Assembly: GCA_016716665.1 (NCBI GenBank)
Contig: JADJVH010000005.1
Location: 1 to 64,000, forward strand
DNA from: Candidatus Opimibacter iunctus
GTDB taxonomy: Bacteria > Bacteroidota > Bacteroidia > Chitinophagales > Saprospiraceae
Length of the DNA stretch: 64,000 nucleotides
Direction of reading: 5' to 3'
Of the stretch, positions 18,039 through 25,638 are shown in pieces. A model generated the notes under the pieces. The model was not told where the DNA came from and did no database searches. It worked only from the letters and a program-made list of their open reading frames with translations. Numbering within the stretch: the first letter of the stretch is position 1; each line of letters opens with the position of its first letter. The position numbers and the translations under genes are program-made.

Positions 18039-18803
18039 ATGTACAGAACATTCATCAAATCATTCGGCATTTTAGCCGTACTTGCCCTGGCCGGGATTTT
18101 TACCTCCTGCCAGCAGGAAGACAATGCTATGACTGCAGACAACTTTGTGCTACAGTCTACTCAAGATATTGATTATCGGTCCGGCGCCGGCAGAGCAGGT
18201 TGCTATGAACTGGTTTTCCCGGTTACCCTTCAGTTTGCAGATAGCACCACGGCTATTGTCAATAGCTATGACGAAATGAAGCTTGCGATTCGCGATTGGT
18301 TTGATGCCAACGGCGGTGGACCAGGTAACGGAGGTGGCCACGGTGGTCATCATGGCCATGGAGGTCCCGGTGGTTTGGGTCGCCCGATCATTGTGATGCC
18401 TTTCCAGGTGATCAACGAAGCGGGTGAGATCATCACTATCGAAACCCCTGAGCAACTTGCAGAAATCCGCGCCTTGTGTAATCCGGGCGGTGGTGATATG
18501 GATACTACTGGTCATGGTGGTGGCCATGGTGGACCAGGCAATGGCCATGGAGGCCCAGGCAGTGGGCCATGCTTCACACCCAACTTCCCATTGAGTATCA
18601 TGTTTCCAGATAGCTCAGTAGTGCTTTTAAATTCACCTGAAGAAATGAAAGCCGCTATCATCGCATACCATCAGGCTAATCCAGGCCAGCATGTGCGTCC
18701 GGAGTTTGTGTTCCCGATCACGGTGACACTGGCTGACGGTACTATCGTCACTGTCAACAGTCGTGATGAGCTACGTGCATTGAAAGAAGCCTGCAGAGGA
18801 TAG
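18039..18803 (+). CDS. Lipoprotein with four beta repeats and His/Gly-rich linkers
   Basis: The 254-residue product has a lipobox (IFTSC, Cys24). Four copies of a roughly 35-residue unit follow, of the form FPxxVxxxDGxxxxVNSxxELxxAI: CYELVFPVTLQFADSTTAIV, then PIIVMPFQVINEAGEIITIE, then NFPLSIMFPDSSVVLLNS, then FVFPITVTLADGTIVTVNS. Between units 1-2 and 2-3 lie low-complexity linkers made of Gly, His, Pro and Asn (for example GGGHGGHHGHGG). The linkers could bind divalent metals. Each unit probably forms a small beta domain. It has its own promoter and terminator. I do not know the function. Confidence 0.85.
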   Translation: MYRTFIKSFGILAVLALAGIFTSCQQEDNAMTADNFVLQSTQDIDYRSGAGRAGCYELVFPVTLQFADSTTAIVNSYDEMKLAIRDWFDANGGGPGNGGGHGGHHGHGGPGGLGRPIIVMPFQVINEAGEIITIETPEQLAEIRALCNPGGGDMDTTGHGGGHGGPGNGHGGPGSGPCFTPNFPLSIMFPDSSVVLLNSPEEMKAAIIAYHQANPGQHVRPEFVFPITVTLADGTIVTVNSRDELRALKEACRG

Positions 18804-18830
18804 GCATAACACTTAGAAATATAAAAAAAA

Positions 18831-18857
18831 GGCAACCGGTGACGGTTGCCTTTTTTT
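18831..18857 (+). terminator. Rho-independent terminator
   Basis: GGCAACC (18831-18837) pairs with GGTTGCC (18844-18850), followed by seven T and preceded by eight A, so it may work in both directions. It ends the lipoprotein gene at 18039. Confidence 0.88.
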
Positions 18858-18957
18858 GTTTGTGCCACCGTGCGATTTCTCAATTCCCTGATCCTTTGAT
18901 ATATAATTGCTTTACCCGATCTTTGAATCATTAGTATATTATGAACACCACCGAGTC

Positions 18958-19761
18958 ATGCGACTGATCTTTCTTCTTTGGATTGCCTTTGCATACCCGC
19001 ATGGGGATGTGCATGAGCAGATCAATGCCCTGACCACTACCATTCAACAGTTTCCTGACAGCACTTCTCTCTACCTCGATCGCGGTGAACTATATCTGCT
19101 TGATGAAAATGCTTCCGCTGCCCAGTCAGATTTTTCTTTCTGTATACGTTCCGGTCTTATCACCGCCCGTACATTTGTAGGATTGAGCAAATCCATGGCG
19201 CCTCTGGGTCTCCGGGATAGCTCCCTTTATTTTGCTGACAAGGCACTTGAGCTGGACCCTATATATTATCCTGCTCTCGAATGCAAGGGTGCGCTCTTGC
19301 TGTTGATGGAACGCTATTGTGAGTCGGCTGAAATATATTCCCGACTCATCTCTCTTGCCAGCCAGCCATCACCCGCTTTATACATAGACGCTTCGCTTGC
19401 CACACAGCAGTGTCCTGAAAAATCGTCCAATACTGATCAGGTTCTCCTTGAAGGTATGGCACGACTGGGCCGCCTGCACGTCCTGGAGAAATCCCTTGTC
19501 AGCATTTATCTTGAAGAAAAACGATACACAGAAGCATTGCAGGTGCAGACGGAGATCATTGCTCATTGGGCTGTCAAGACAAGACCACTCTATGAACGTG
19601 CTGAGATCTATTTACTGACAGGCAATAAACCGGCAGCCATAGCAGACTTAAAAAATGCATTGCAATCCTTAGACAGCCTGCCTTCCTACAAATCCGCAAC
19701 CCCTGCCATGCAGGAAATGAGAGGCAAAATCATTTTACTGCTCAATCAAACCGGAAGCTGA
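18958..19761 (+). CDS. Tetratricopeptide-repeat protein, exported
   Basis: The 267-residue product has an N-terminal hydrophobic signal (RLIFLLWIAFAYP) and several TPR-like helix pairs: DSTSLYLDRGELYLLDENASAAQSDFSFC split over two helices, DSSLYFADKALELDPIYYPAL, and RPLYERAEIYLLTGNKPAAIADLKNAL. TPRs usually mediate protein binding. The ATG at 18958 begins directly with the signal peptide and is preferred to 18907. The stop overlaps the start of the purple acid phosphatase gene by one base (TGATG), so the two are co-translated and possibly co-exported. Confidence 0.8.
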   Translation: MRLIFLLWIAFAYPHGDVHEQINALTTTIQQFPDSTSLYLDRGELYLLDENASAAQSDFSFCIRSGLITARTFVGLSKSMAPLGLRDSSLYFADKALELDPIYYPALECKGALLLLMERYCESAEIYSRLISLASQPSPALYIDASLATQQCPEKSSNTDQVLLEGMARLGRLHVLEKSLVSIYLEEKRYTEALQVQTEIIAHWAVKTRPLYERAEIYLLTGNKPAAIADLKNALQSLDSLPSYKSATPAMQEMRGKIILLLNQTGS

Positions 19762-22061
19762 TGTGCAAGTGGATGATTCTCGGCTCCTTTTTGTTTGCAC
19801 AAGTCTGCTACGGCCAGCTCATTCCTCTCGGTAGTACATGGAAATATTATGACCTGGGGATGGCACCTCCGGGCCAAGCCAATCAGACCTGGAAGGATCT
19901 TGCGTATGATGATTCATCATGGGGATCTGGTGCTGCAGAACTCGGCTATGGAGATGGCGATGAAAGTACCGTGATTGATCCCTCCGCTATCACCGGATAT
20001 TTCCGGCTTCTCTTTGTGGCGGATGATCCCGGTGATTTCGATTCACTGCATCTCGGCCTTACCTATGATGATGGCGCTATCGTCTACCTCAACGGAATTG
20101 AGGTATGGCGGGTCAATATGCCTTCTGGTCCTGTGATGTACAATACGCTTGCTACATTCAACAGTCCTGATAACGCACAAGCCTCTGTGCGAAAAGTCAA
20201 TACCCTGGCCAGTGGGCAAAACATCCTCGCGGTCGAGGTCCATCAACATTCTGTCTACAGTATGGATCTTAGTTTCAATTTTACAATGAGCGGGGTTCCG
20301 GCTCCCGGCATTGCTTACCTCGTCCGCGGGCCATACCTGCAGAAAGCAAACGATACCAGTATGGTGTTGAGATGGAGAACAAACATTGCAACACCGTCTA
20401 TCATTGACTATGGCCTTTCGGTATCAGCACTCGATCATACTGAAATGGACACCACCCCAAAAACTGAACACATCCTGCTGGTTGATTCCCTTACAGCGTC
20501 CACCATCTATTACTATCAACTCCGCAACACCACCGATACTCTTCTGTTTCCTTCACCTGATATTTATTTCAAGACCTATCCTGTCGCCGGATCTGAAGTT
20601 CCGCTGACTGCATGGATACTTGGGGATTGCGGAACTGGCAACAATGATGCACGCAATGTGCGGAATGCTTATTACAACTATATCGGCTCACAGCATACGG
20701 ATATGATGCTCTTCCTCGGGGACAATGCCTATAACAGCGGTACAGATGCCGAGTATCAGACAGCGTTGTTTCAAAACATGTATGAAGGTAAATTGAAAAA
20801 TACGGTGGCCTGGGCATGCCTTGGTAATCATGATGGCGTCTCTGCCAATTCCAATACACAGTCCGGGCCGTATTACGATATCTTTTCATTTCCAACCAAC
20901 GGGGAGTGTGGTGGAATATCTTCCGGTACTGAAGCTTATTATTCTTTTGATTTCGGCGCAGTCCATTTTGTAGTTCTGGACAGCTATGAAACGGATCGCA
21001 ATGTAGGTGGGGTGATGTATCAATGGTGTGAAGACGATCTTCAAAACACCCTGGCACGCTGGATCATCATCCTCTATCATCATCCGGCATACACCAAGGG
21101 GTCACATGATTCAGACACAGAGTTGGCGCTGAAAGAAATGCGTCAGAATTTTCTTCCTTTGTTTGAAGCTAATGGTGTTGACCTGGTGCTATCGGGACAT
21201 AGTCATTCGTATGAAAGGACATTCCTGTTAAATGGTCATTACGGGTTGTCTCCGACCTTCAATGCCATAACACATACCGTGGGCGTCTCTGGTGGTGGAT
21301 CCGGGCAAATGGAAAACAACGGAGCTTATTATAAGGCGCCTGTTGGCCCGGAGGCAGGCATTGGATCTGTCTACATCACAACAGGGTCTTCTGGTAAGAC
21401 AGCTGCGGCTCCATTGAATCATCCGGCTATGTACTATGACGCAGCTAATCTGGGCTCATGCGTGCTTACAGTCCATCTTGATACGCTCTCGATAAAGTTT
21501 CTGCGGCAAACCGGCATTGTAGATGATCATTTTGCATTGATCAAGGACGATGGTTGTTTTCCCGGTACACCATGTGATGATGGCAATCCCTGCTCGATCA
21601 ATGATGTGTTGGACAACAACTGCTATTGCCGGGGACAAACCCGTCAATATGTCTATAATTCCAATAATAGTGGTGTAGGTTCGCTTCGTGAAACCATTGC
21701 ACTTGCATGTGATGGGGACACTATTCTGTTTCAAGCAGGCGTGACAGACACGATCAGGCTGGAGACACAGATTGATATTTCAAAAGATCTTGTCATTGCC
21801 GGTTCGAATACAATCGTCATCTCCGGGCAAAACTTTACACGGCTGTTTTACGTCGCTTCAGGGAAGCAATTCACAATATCCAATCTCACATTGTTTGGCG
21901 GCAATGAGCCGGTAGATGGTGGGGCGATACTCAATGATGGGATCCTTGCACTGGAGCATGTTTCCTTTGTCCAAAACATGCAAGGATCCACACCAAAGGT
22001 CTGGACCAACCGGTCCGAAGTGCTGGTCAAGCAGGGCACTACGCTTTTACGCTTAGAATAG
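19761..22061 (+). CDS. Secreted purple acid phosphatase-like metallophosphoesterase
   Basis: The 766-residue protein has a signal peptide (about 1-18), a galactose-binding-like N-terminal domain (about 20-180), a purple-acid-phosphatase N-terminal Fn3-like domain (about 188-275) and the metallophosphatase domain. Metal-site motifs are GDCG (D289), GDNAY (D321), GNHD (N356-D358), HH at 440-441 and SGHSHSYER (H480, H482). A Cys-rich stretch follows (DDGNPCSINDVLDNNCYC), then a C-terminal beta-helix module with GVGSLRETI. It probably hydrolyses phosphate monoesters outside the cell. The last 135 residues are homologous to the end of the protease at 25639-29025. No T9SS sorting domain is seen. 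Confidence 0.92.
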   Translation: MCKWMILGSFLFAQVCYGQLIPLGSTWKYYDLGMAPPGQANQTWKDLAYDDSSWGSGAAELGYGDGDESTVIDPSAITGYFRLLFVADDPGDFDSLHLGLTYDDGAIVYLNGIEVWRVNMPSGPVMYNTLATFNSPDNAQASVRKVNTLASGQNILAVEVHQHSVYSMDLSFNFTMSGVPAPGIAYLVRGPYLQKANDTSMVLRWRTNIATPSIIDYGLSVSALDHTEMDTTPKTEHILLVDSLTASTIYYYQLRNTTDTLLFPSPDIYFKTYPVAGSEVPLTAWILGDCGTGNNDARNVRNAYYNYIGSQHTDMMLFLGDNAYNSGTDAEYQTALFQNMYEGKLKNTVAWACLGNHDGVSANSNTQSGPYYDIFSFPTNGECGGISSGTEAYYSFDFGAVHFVVLDSYETDRNVGGVMYQWCEDDLQNTLARWIIILYHHPAYTKGSHDSDTELALKEMRQNFLPLFEANGVDLVLSGHSHSYERTFLLNGHYGLSPTFNAITHTVGVSGGGSGQMENNGAYYKAPVGPEAGIGSVYITTGSSGKTAAAPLNHPAMYYDAANLGSCVLTVHLDTLSIKFLRQTGIVDDHFALIKDDGCFPGTPCDDGNPCSINDVLDNNCYCRGQTRQYVYNSNNSGVGSLRETIALACDGDTILFQAGVTDTIRLETQIDISKDLVIAGSNTIVISGQNFTRLFYVASGKQFTISNLTLFGGNEPVDGGAILNDGILALEHVSFVQNMQGSTPKVWTNRSEVLVKQGTTLLRLE

Positions 22062-22067
22062 CATCAT

Positions 22068-22514
22068 CTAGAATGCATTCAGGATCGCGATGATGTCATC
22101 GCCGTACTTGGTGATCTTCTGATCCCCGAGGCCTTTGATTTTGCTGAGGCCCAGGAGGTCGTGTGGCTTTTCCCTGGCGACCAGCATGAGGGTGGCATTG
22201 TGGCACACCATAAACTCCGGGAGATTGATTTCTGTCGCGCGGTCCTTGCGCCACAGTCTCAGGGCGGCGTAGATATTCCGCTCCCCATCAGTGAGATCCG
22301 ACTCGCTGATGACTGGCTGCTTTTCCGTTTCCTTTTTGTGCGTCCCGTTGTAGTCTTCATAGAAAACCAGGATGGACCAGAAGTCCGGGTTGCCCGGCAC
22401 AAACTGGGTAGAAGTCTTCTTTACGGATACGGAGTCCATAAAGGCATTAATGGCCTGTTGGTCTGCAAGGGCGTTTTCGGGGGCCAGCCTCGTGTTGAAT
22501 AGTTTAAGGTTCAT
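22068..22514 (-). CDS. Stand-alone HRDC-domain protein
   Basis: The 148-residue protein ends with an HRDC domain (about 75-148): LTDGERNIYAALRLWRKDRA, then MVCHNATLMLVAREKP, then LLGLSKIKGLGDQKITKYG. HRDC domains bind DNA in RecQ helicases and RNase D. No helicase or nuclease domain is attached, and the N-terminal half is not recognised. Small HRDC proteins of this kind are common in Bacteroidota. It is convergent with the phosphatase gene, with six bases between stops. Confidence 0.88.
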   Translation of the reverse strand: MNLKLFNTRLAPENALADQQAINAFMDSVSVKKTSTQFVPGNPDFWSILVFYEDYNGTHKKETEKQPVISESDLTDGERNIYAALRLWRKDRATEINLPEFMVCHNATLMLVAREKPHDLLGLSKIKGLGDQKITKYGDDIIAILNAF

Positions 22515-22603
22515 TGTTTTGAACTGTTGAAGGTGAAATAATAGAAAAACCGGATGTCCTTGTTGACATCCTCACCTTGTAGTGTCCTAAGGAGGGGGAA
22601 ATG

Positions 22604-22628
22604 TTACCGGGATGGTAACTTTTTTTTT
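22604..22628 (+). terminator. Terminator-like hairpin after a second hairpin
   Basis: GTTACC (22604-22609) pairs with GGTAAC (22615-22620), followed by eight T. A second perfect 7-bp hairpin precedes it (GGATGTC 22552-22558 / GACATCC 22565-22571). No plus-strand gene ends here, because the nearest stop is at 22061. The pair may end a small RNA or form a leader. The rest of the 22515-22919 gap holds only the word tract at 22781. Confidence 0.5.
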
Positions 22629-22780
22629 ACATTCGAGCTAGGCAATGCTTGGAATGTTGGGGCGTGTCTTACAAAATTGGAAACCCTGGTTCTGCAGATC
22701 TGTGGCAAGAAGGCGCCTCTTGTGAACGAGCCATTGATCTACATTGGTAGGGTCTTGTTTTGAATACGGAATCTTGAACA

Positions 22781-22815
22781 AGGAATAACGAGCAAGGAAT
22801 AGTGAAGTGTGAAGT
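22781..22815. repeat. Heptamer word tract AGGAATA/GTGAAGT
   Basis: Five units read AGGAATA, ACGAGCA, AGGAATA, GTGAAGT, GTGAAGT. The first three are close to the reverse complement of the words in the tract at 24399-24447. Confidence 0.7.
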
Positions 22816-22919
22816 GTCCTGTTGGTAGGTTGTCCAGGAAAGTCCAGGGGGGCAAAGGATTTGTTGATCAAAAAAATGATTCTTCTGGAAATGATGTTAT
22901 CCAATAAAGGAAATAATAA

Positions 22920-23105
22920 ATGGATTGGAATAAAATAGCTGGTGTATTCTTCCTGATTTTAGGGGTTTTATTTATGGCTGATTGTATTAAACGCTATAAT
23001 CGGCAAGGCTATAGTTTCTTCGTATTTAGTCAGGGTTTCTATGCTGCTATTGGGTTTATCGTTATAGGCTTGATTCTTGCTTTGGGGAAAGTACATCTTT
23101 TCTAA
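22920..23105 (+). CDS. Small membrane protein, copy 1 of a tandem pair
   Basis: The 61-residue product begins MDWNKI and has two membrane helices (about 6-22 and about 38-55), separated by a basic loop (KRYNRQG), and ends LGKVHLF. It is clearly paralogous to the next gene: the start, the CIK(R/Q)YN loop and the GK(V)xLF end are shared. Family and function are unknown to me. It begins an AT-rich three-gene run unlike its neighbours in composition. Confidence 0.7.
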   Translation: MDWNKIAGVFFLILGVLFMADCIKRYNRQGYSFFVFSQGFYAAIGFIVIGLILALGKVHLF

Positions 23106-23142
23106 TTAAAACCAGAAATGCAATTGAATACAATGGAATAAT

Positions 23143-23328
23143 ATGGATTGGAATAAAATAATTGGTATACTAATTTTGCTTTTGGGGATTATATATACTA
23201 TGAATTGCATTAAGCAGTATAATCTGAAGCAAGAGCGTTTCTTCAATTTTACTCAAGGCCTATATGTGGGTATTCTAACTATAATTTTAGGCTTAATTAT
23301 ATCGTTGGGAAAGGTTAAGCTTTTTTAA
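23143..23328 (+). CDS. Small membrane protein, copy 2 of a tandem pair
   Basis: This 61-residue, two-helix protein has the same length and layout as the preceding gene, beginning MDWNKIIGILILL and ending SLGKVKLF. The pair arose by tandem duplication. The conservation of protein pattern despite many nucleotide differences shows both are, or recently were, translated. It lies 37 bases after copy 1 and 10 bases before the next gene. Function unknown. Confidence 0.7.
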   Translation: MDWNKIIGILILLLGIIYTMNCIKQYNLKQERFFNFTQGLYVGILTIILGLIISLGKVKLF

Positions 23329-23338
23329 AAATTTAATA

Positions 23339-23824
23339 ATGAATATTTTATTTGATGACCATAGCTCCTTTCTATATAGGCTTATTAAGTCATTGAGTGG
23401 TCCATTGATTGTCTTTTTGTTCTGGTTATTTCTTGTTTTATATCAAAAAAGCGAAATTAATTATGGGTACATTATTCTTATTTTATTGATGTTCTTGTAC
23501 ACATTGTTTGCTTTGATAAAACAAAATCTCGACTATATATATATGATTGAGGTTGATGAAAATGCTAATATTATAGTAATACACACCACACGCCTGAATA
23601 CACTATTGAGGGAAATAAATGCTGAAATACAATTTTTCGACTTTCGAAAGGAAAGAATACGCACTACCATTTATACACACGAGAAATTAATTGTGTATTT
23701 ATCCGGGAAAAGGGTATTCACCCAATTTCCTATAGGGAAATGGAATTATAAGGAAATGGATCGTATCATCGATTATCTCCAGAAATTGAAACACAATAGT
23801 AGAATAAGTAGCGATTTAAATTGA
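23339..23824 (+). CDS. Membrane protein of unknown function
   Basis: The 161-residue product has two membrane helices in the first half (about 18-38 and about 43-62) and a basic soluble C-terminal half of alternating strands (about 72-150). This layout resembles small PH-like membrane proteins, but I cannot assign a family. It follows the tandem 61-residue pair in the same direction and shares the high AT content, so the three may be a transferred unit. The following 220 bases hold no gene. Confidence 0.65.
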   Translation: MNILFDDHSSFLYRLIKSLSGPLIVFLFWLFLVLYQKSEINYGYIILILLMFLYTLFALIKQNLDYIYMIEVDENANIIVIHTTRLNTLLREINAEIQFFDFRKERIRTTIYTHEKLIVYLSGKRVFTQFPIGKWNYKEMDRIIDYLQKLKHNSRISSDLN

Positions 23825-24045
23825 TTGATATAGCTGCTACTATGCAATGCAGCTAACCAATATTTTAAATACCAAGCTCACTGGTAGCGTATACCGATTG
23901 CCAACAATTTCCGTTCATGGGCTTTTCACTAAGCCCATATTGTGTCAATTTAATCATCCTTTGCCCTCTATGGTTGACCCGCCATGAAGTGGTGAAGGAG
24001 AGTGCAGAAAGTGCTCTTTGGAGCCTTTTTCTATAATATTCCATT

Positions 24046-24198
24046 TCAATTCTTCTTACAAATAATTATCGCCGCGATCACTCCCGGCACCCATCCCGCT
24101 ATCGTCAGCAGGACGACCAATAGAATGGATCCGCATCCTTTGTCATAGACCGCCAGCGGTGGAAAAATAACGCAAAATATTGCCCTTGCTAATCCCAT
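24046..24198 (-). CDS. PMP3/YqaE-family small membrane protein
   Basis: This 50-residue frame is short but unmistakable. It reads MGLARAIFCVIFPPLAVYDK, then GCGSILLVVLLTIAGWVPGV, then a short IAAIIICKKN end. The family pattern is two membrane helices around FPPLAV, GCG and GWxPGxIAA. PMP3 proteins sit in the inner membrane and are linked to membrane potential and stress. ATG at 24198 and TGA at 24046-24048 bound it. Neighbours say nothing about its role. Confidence 0.88.
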   Translation of the reverse strand: MGLARAIFCVIFPPLAVYDKGCGSILLVVLLTIAGWVPGVIAAIIICKKN

Positions 24199-24398
24199 GT
24201 TTTAGTTGTTCGTGTTTTGAAAGAGTGCTGTTTCACTCTTCAAAGATGTGTTTTTCTCCCGGCATAAACACACCTTCTAACTTCATAGTTCCCTGTTCAA
24301 TTTTATTTCCCCTCCAAATAACCCTTTCTACTTTTACCTGGTCATTGGCTATTCCTTATTGGATCCCAACAGTAGCTGTTTCCCGACATACTTCGTCA

Positions 24399-24447
24399 TT
24401 CCCTGTTCCCTGTTCCCTGTTCCTTGTTCGCTATTCCTTATTTCTTA
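24399..24447. repeat. Heptamer tandem tract TTCCCTG family
   Basis: Seven units read TTCCCTG three times, then TTCCTTG, TTCGCTA, TTCCTTA, TTTCTTA. Single copies of the same words lie just upstream (near 24285-24360). The 24199-24707 gap holds this tract and the promoter at 24585, and no gene. Confidence 0.9.
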
Positions 24448-24584
24448 TCCATCCTTTTCTGCCAACTTAAGGGCGCCTCTAATAACCCTATTATCGCTAA
24501 AAGTCACTATTGATTGTCAATTCATTACAAGAGTTAGTGCATCTAATTTGATAGTTATTGGAAGCGCCCTTAATTATAAAACAT

Positions 24585-24592
24585 AACTTTGT
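24585..24592 (+). promoter_or_regulatory. -7 promoter box for the PepSY-like protein
   Basis: TAACTTTG matches TAnnTTTG. A TTG at 24559-24561 is a possible -33 element, with 23 bases between. The leader to the ATG at 24708 would be about 110 bases. Confidence 0.5.
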
Positions 24593-24707
24593 GACCCGCA
24601 AATTGCGTTATTGCATTGAAGGAGAGTTCGTCAGTAGAAAATCTGCGTATGTTCTTTCCTGATGATGGTACAGCACAAGGTTAGTTCACTCTTTAAATTT
24701 TTATAAA

Positions 24708-25142
24708 ATGGCAAAGTTCATATTTGCATCCATCCTGTTTTGTTGTGTGACAATGGCCTTCGCACAGGGCAATGAAATGAGTTTGACTCCGGTTGCTCCG
24801 GATGCCGTTCTCAAGGGTTTCATCAGGGACTATAGCGATGCAAAAGTCACCTGGAAAGTAACTGAAGATAACTATGAAGGCGCATTTAAATTAAATGGGA
24901 TGCCTGCCACGGTATGGTACGATTCCACCGGCCACCGGATGAAGATTGTGGTTGACATCAAGGCAGATCAATTGCCTACCATTGCGCTGTCCTATATTGA
25001 TCGGAATTATCCGAAGGCTAAAATTGCCCGGGCCCAAAAATGGACAGATGATAAAAAAGTCAGTACGTTCCAGGCCGACATAAAACTGGCTACTGAAACG
25101 AAAACCCTGATGTTTACATCAAGAGGTGATTTGATCAAATAG
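24708..25142 (+). CDS. Secreted PepSY-like (BLIP-fold) protein
   Basis: The 144-residue product has a signal peptide (about 1-19, ending FAQ). The mature part has two repeats of the PepSY-like beta-lactamase-inhibitor-like pattern: VLKGFIRDYSDAKVTWKV with a YEGAFKLNGMPATVWYDSTG strand pair, then YIDRNYPKAKIARAQKW. Such proteins are common in the Bacteroidota periplasm and are thought to bind or inhibit proteins; the exact role is unknown. It has its own promoter and terminator and is monocistronic. Confidence 0.8.
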   Translation: MAKFIFASILFCCVTMAFAQGNEMSLTPVAPDAVLKGFIRDYSDAKVTWKVTEDNYEGAFKLNGMPATVWYDSTGHRMKIVVDIKADQLPTIALSYIDRNYPKAKIARAQKWTDDKKVSTFQADIKLATETKTLMFTSRGDLIK

Positions 25143-25171
25143 CCTGGTAAGGGATAAATCATCAGGATTAT

Positions 25172-25213
25172 AAAAAACGAAGGGGTTCAAGATTTTGAAC
25201 CCCTTCGTTTTTT
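25172..25213 (+). terminator. Rho-independent terminator
   Basis: A 19-base arm (25172-25190) pairs with 25195-25213 around loop GATT, ending in a T run. The A run on the left makes it bidirectional. The GGGGTTCAA/TTGAACCCC core is the same as at 2171-2212. Confidence 0.92.
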
Positions 25214-25291
25214 TAAATCATGCCACAATCGTGGCAAAGCTTTTTAATTGATCCACTGCTCAGAAAACCGGTCCCTGAGCGTAGTCGAAAG

Positions 25292-25498
25292 GAGGTCGAT
25301 AGCGGATTGGCTCGCCTACTGGCGTAGGACTCGCCGATCCGTGGTGGGGTCCTGCTCAAAGCGCGCAAATCCCTGGGCTACGCCATTAGGGCTTTTGTGT
25401 TTTAAGACGCTTTTAAGCAAGCTTAACGCGTCTTAAAACACAAAAGCCCCACCACTATCGTGGCAGGGCTTTGCGCGCTTTGAGGTCGATAGCGGATT
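25292..25498. repeat. Palindromic insertion bounded by copies of the tRNA-Cys 3' end
   Basis: A 17-bp direct repeat (GAGGTCGATAGCGGATT) occurs at 25292-25308 and 25482-25498; the right copy is the 3' end of tRNA-Cys. Between them lie nested inverted repeats: 21-bp arms at 25355-25375 and 25464-25484 with one mismatch, and 22-bp perfect arms at 25389-25410 and 25428-25449 around a TTAAGC-AA-GCTTAA core. Just to the left, CCCTGAGCGTAGTCGAAAGG (25273-25292) resembles a widespread intergenic repeat. No protein is encoded. It resembles a MITE or an integrated satellite, and could also serve as a strong terminator for the tRNA. Confidence 0.75.
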
Positions 25499-25553
25499 CG
25501 AACCGCTGTAGCAGCTTTTGCAGAGCTGTGCCTAGCCACTCGGCCAACCGACC
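25483..25553 (-). tRNA. tRNA-Cys (anticodon GCA)
   Basis: The minus strand folds as a complete cloverleaf. The acceptor stem GGTCGGT pairs with ATCGACC with one G-U, and the anticodon stem CAGCT/AGCTG carries loop CTGCAAA, giving GCA. The T-loop is TTCGAAT. The discriminator base is U73, diagnostic of tRNA-Cys. CCA is not encoded. Confidence 0.93.
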
Positions 25554-25638
25554 ATTCTTTTTTTCTTTTGACCCTTTTACGGGCCCGATCACCTTAGATC
25601 GAAGGGCAAATATAGGGCTTTATTGGTTTTTCTGTTTC

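Noticed and set aside
20569..21057. 162-codon minus-strand open frame
   Set aside because: Antisense to the metallophosphatase core, including GDCG, GDNAY and GNHD.
22638..22904. 88-codon minus-strand open frame
   Set aside because: It reads through a heptamer word tract and gives a protein without pattern; treated as non-coding.
25273..25310. A second, complete tRNA gene left of the palindrome
   Set aside because: Only the 3' end of tRNA-Cys is repeated; no anticodon arm or 5' half exists there.
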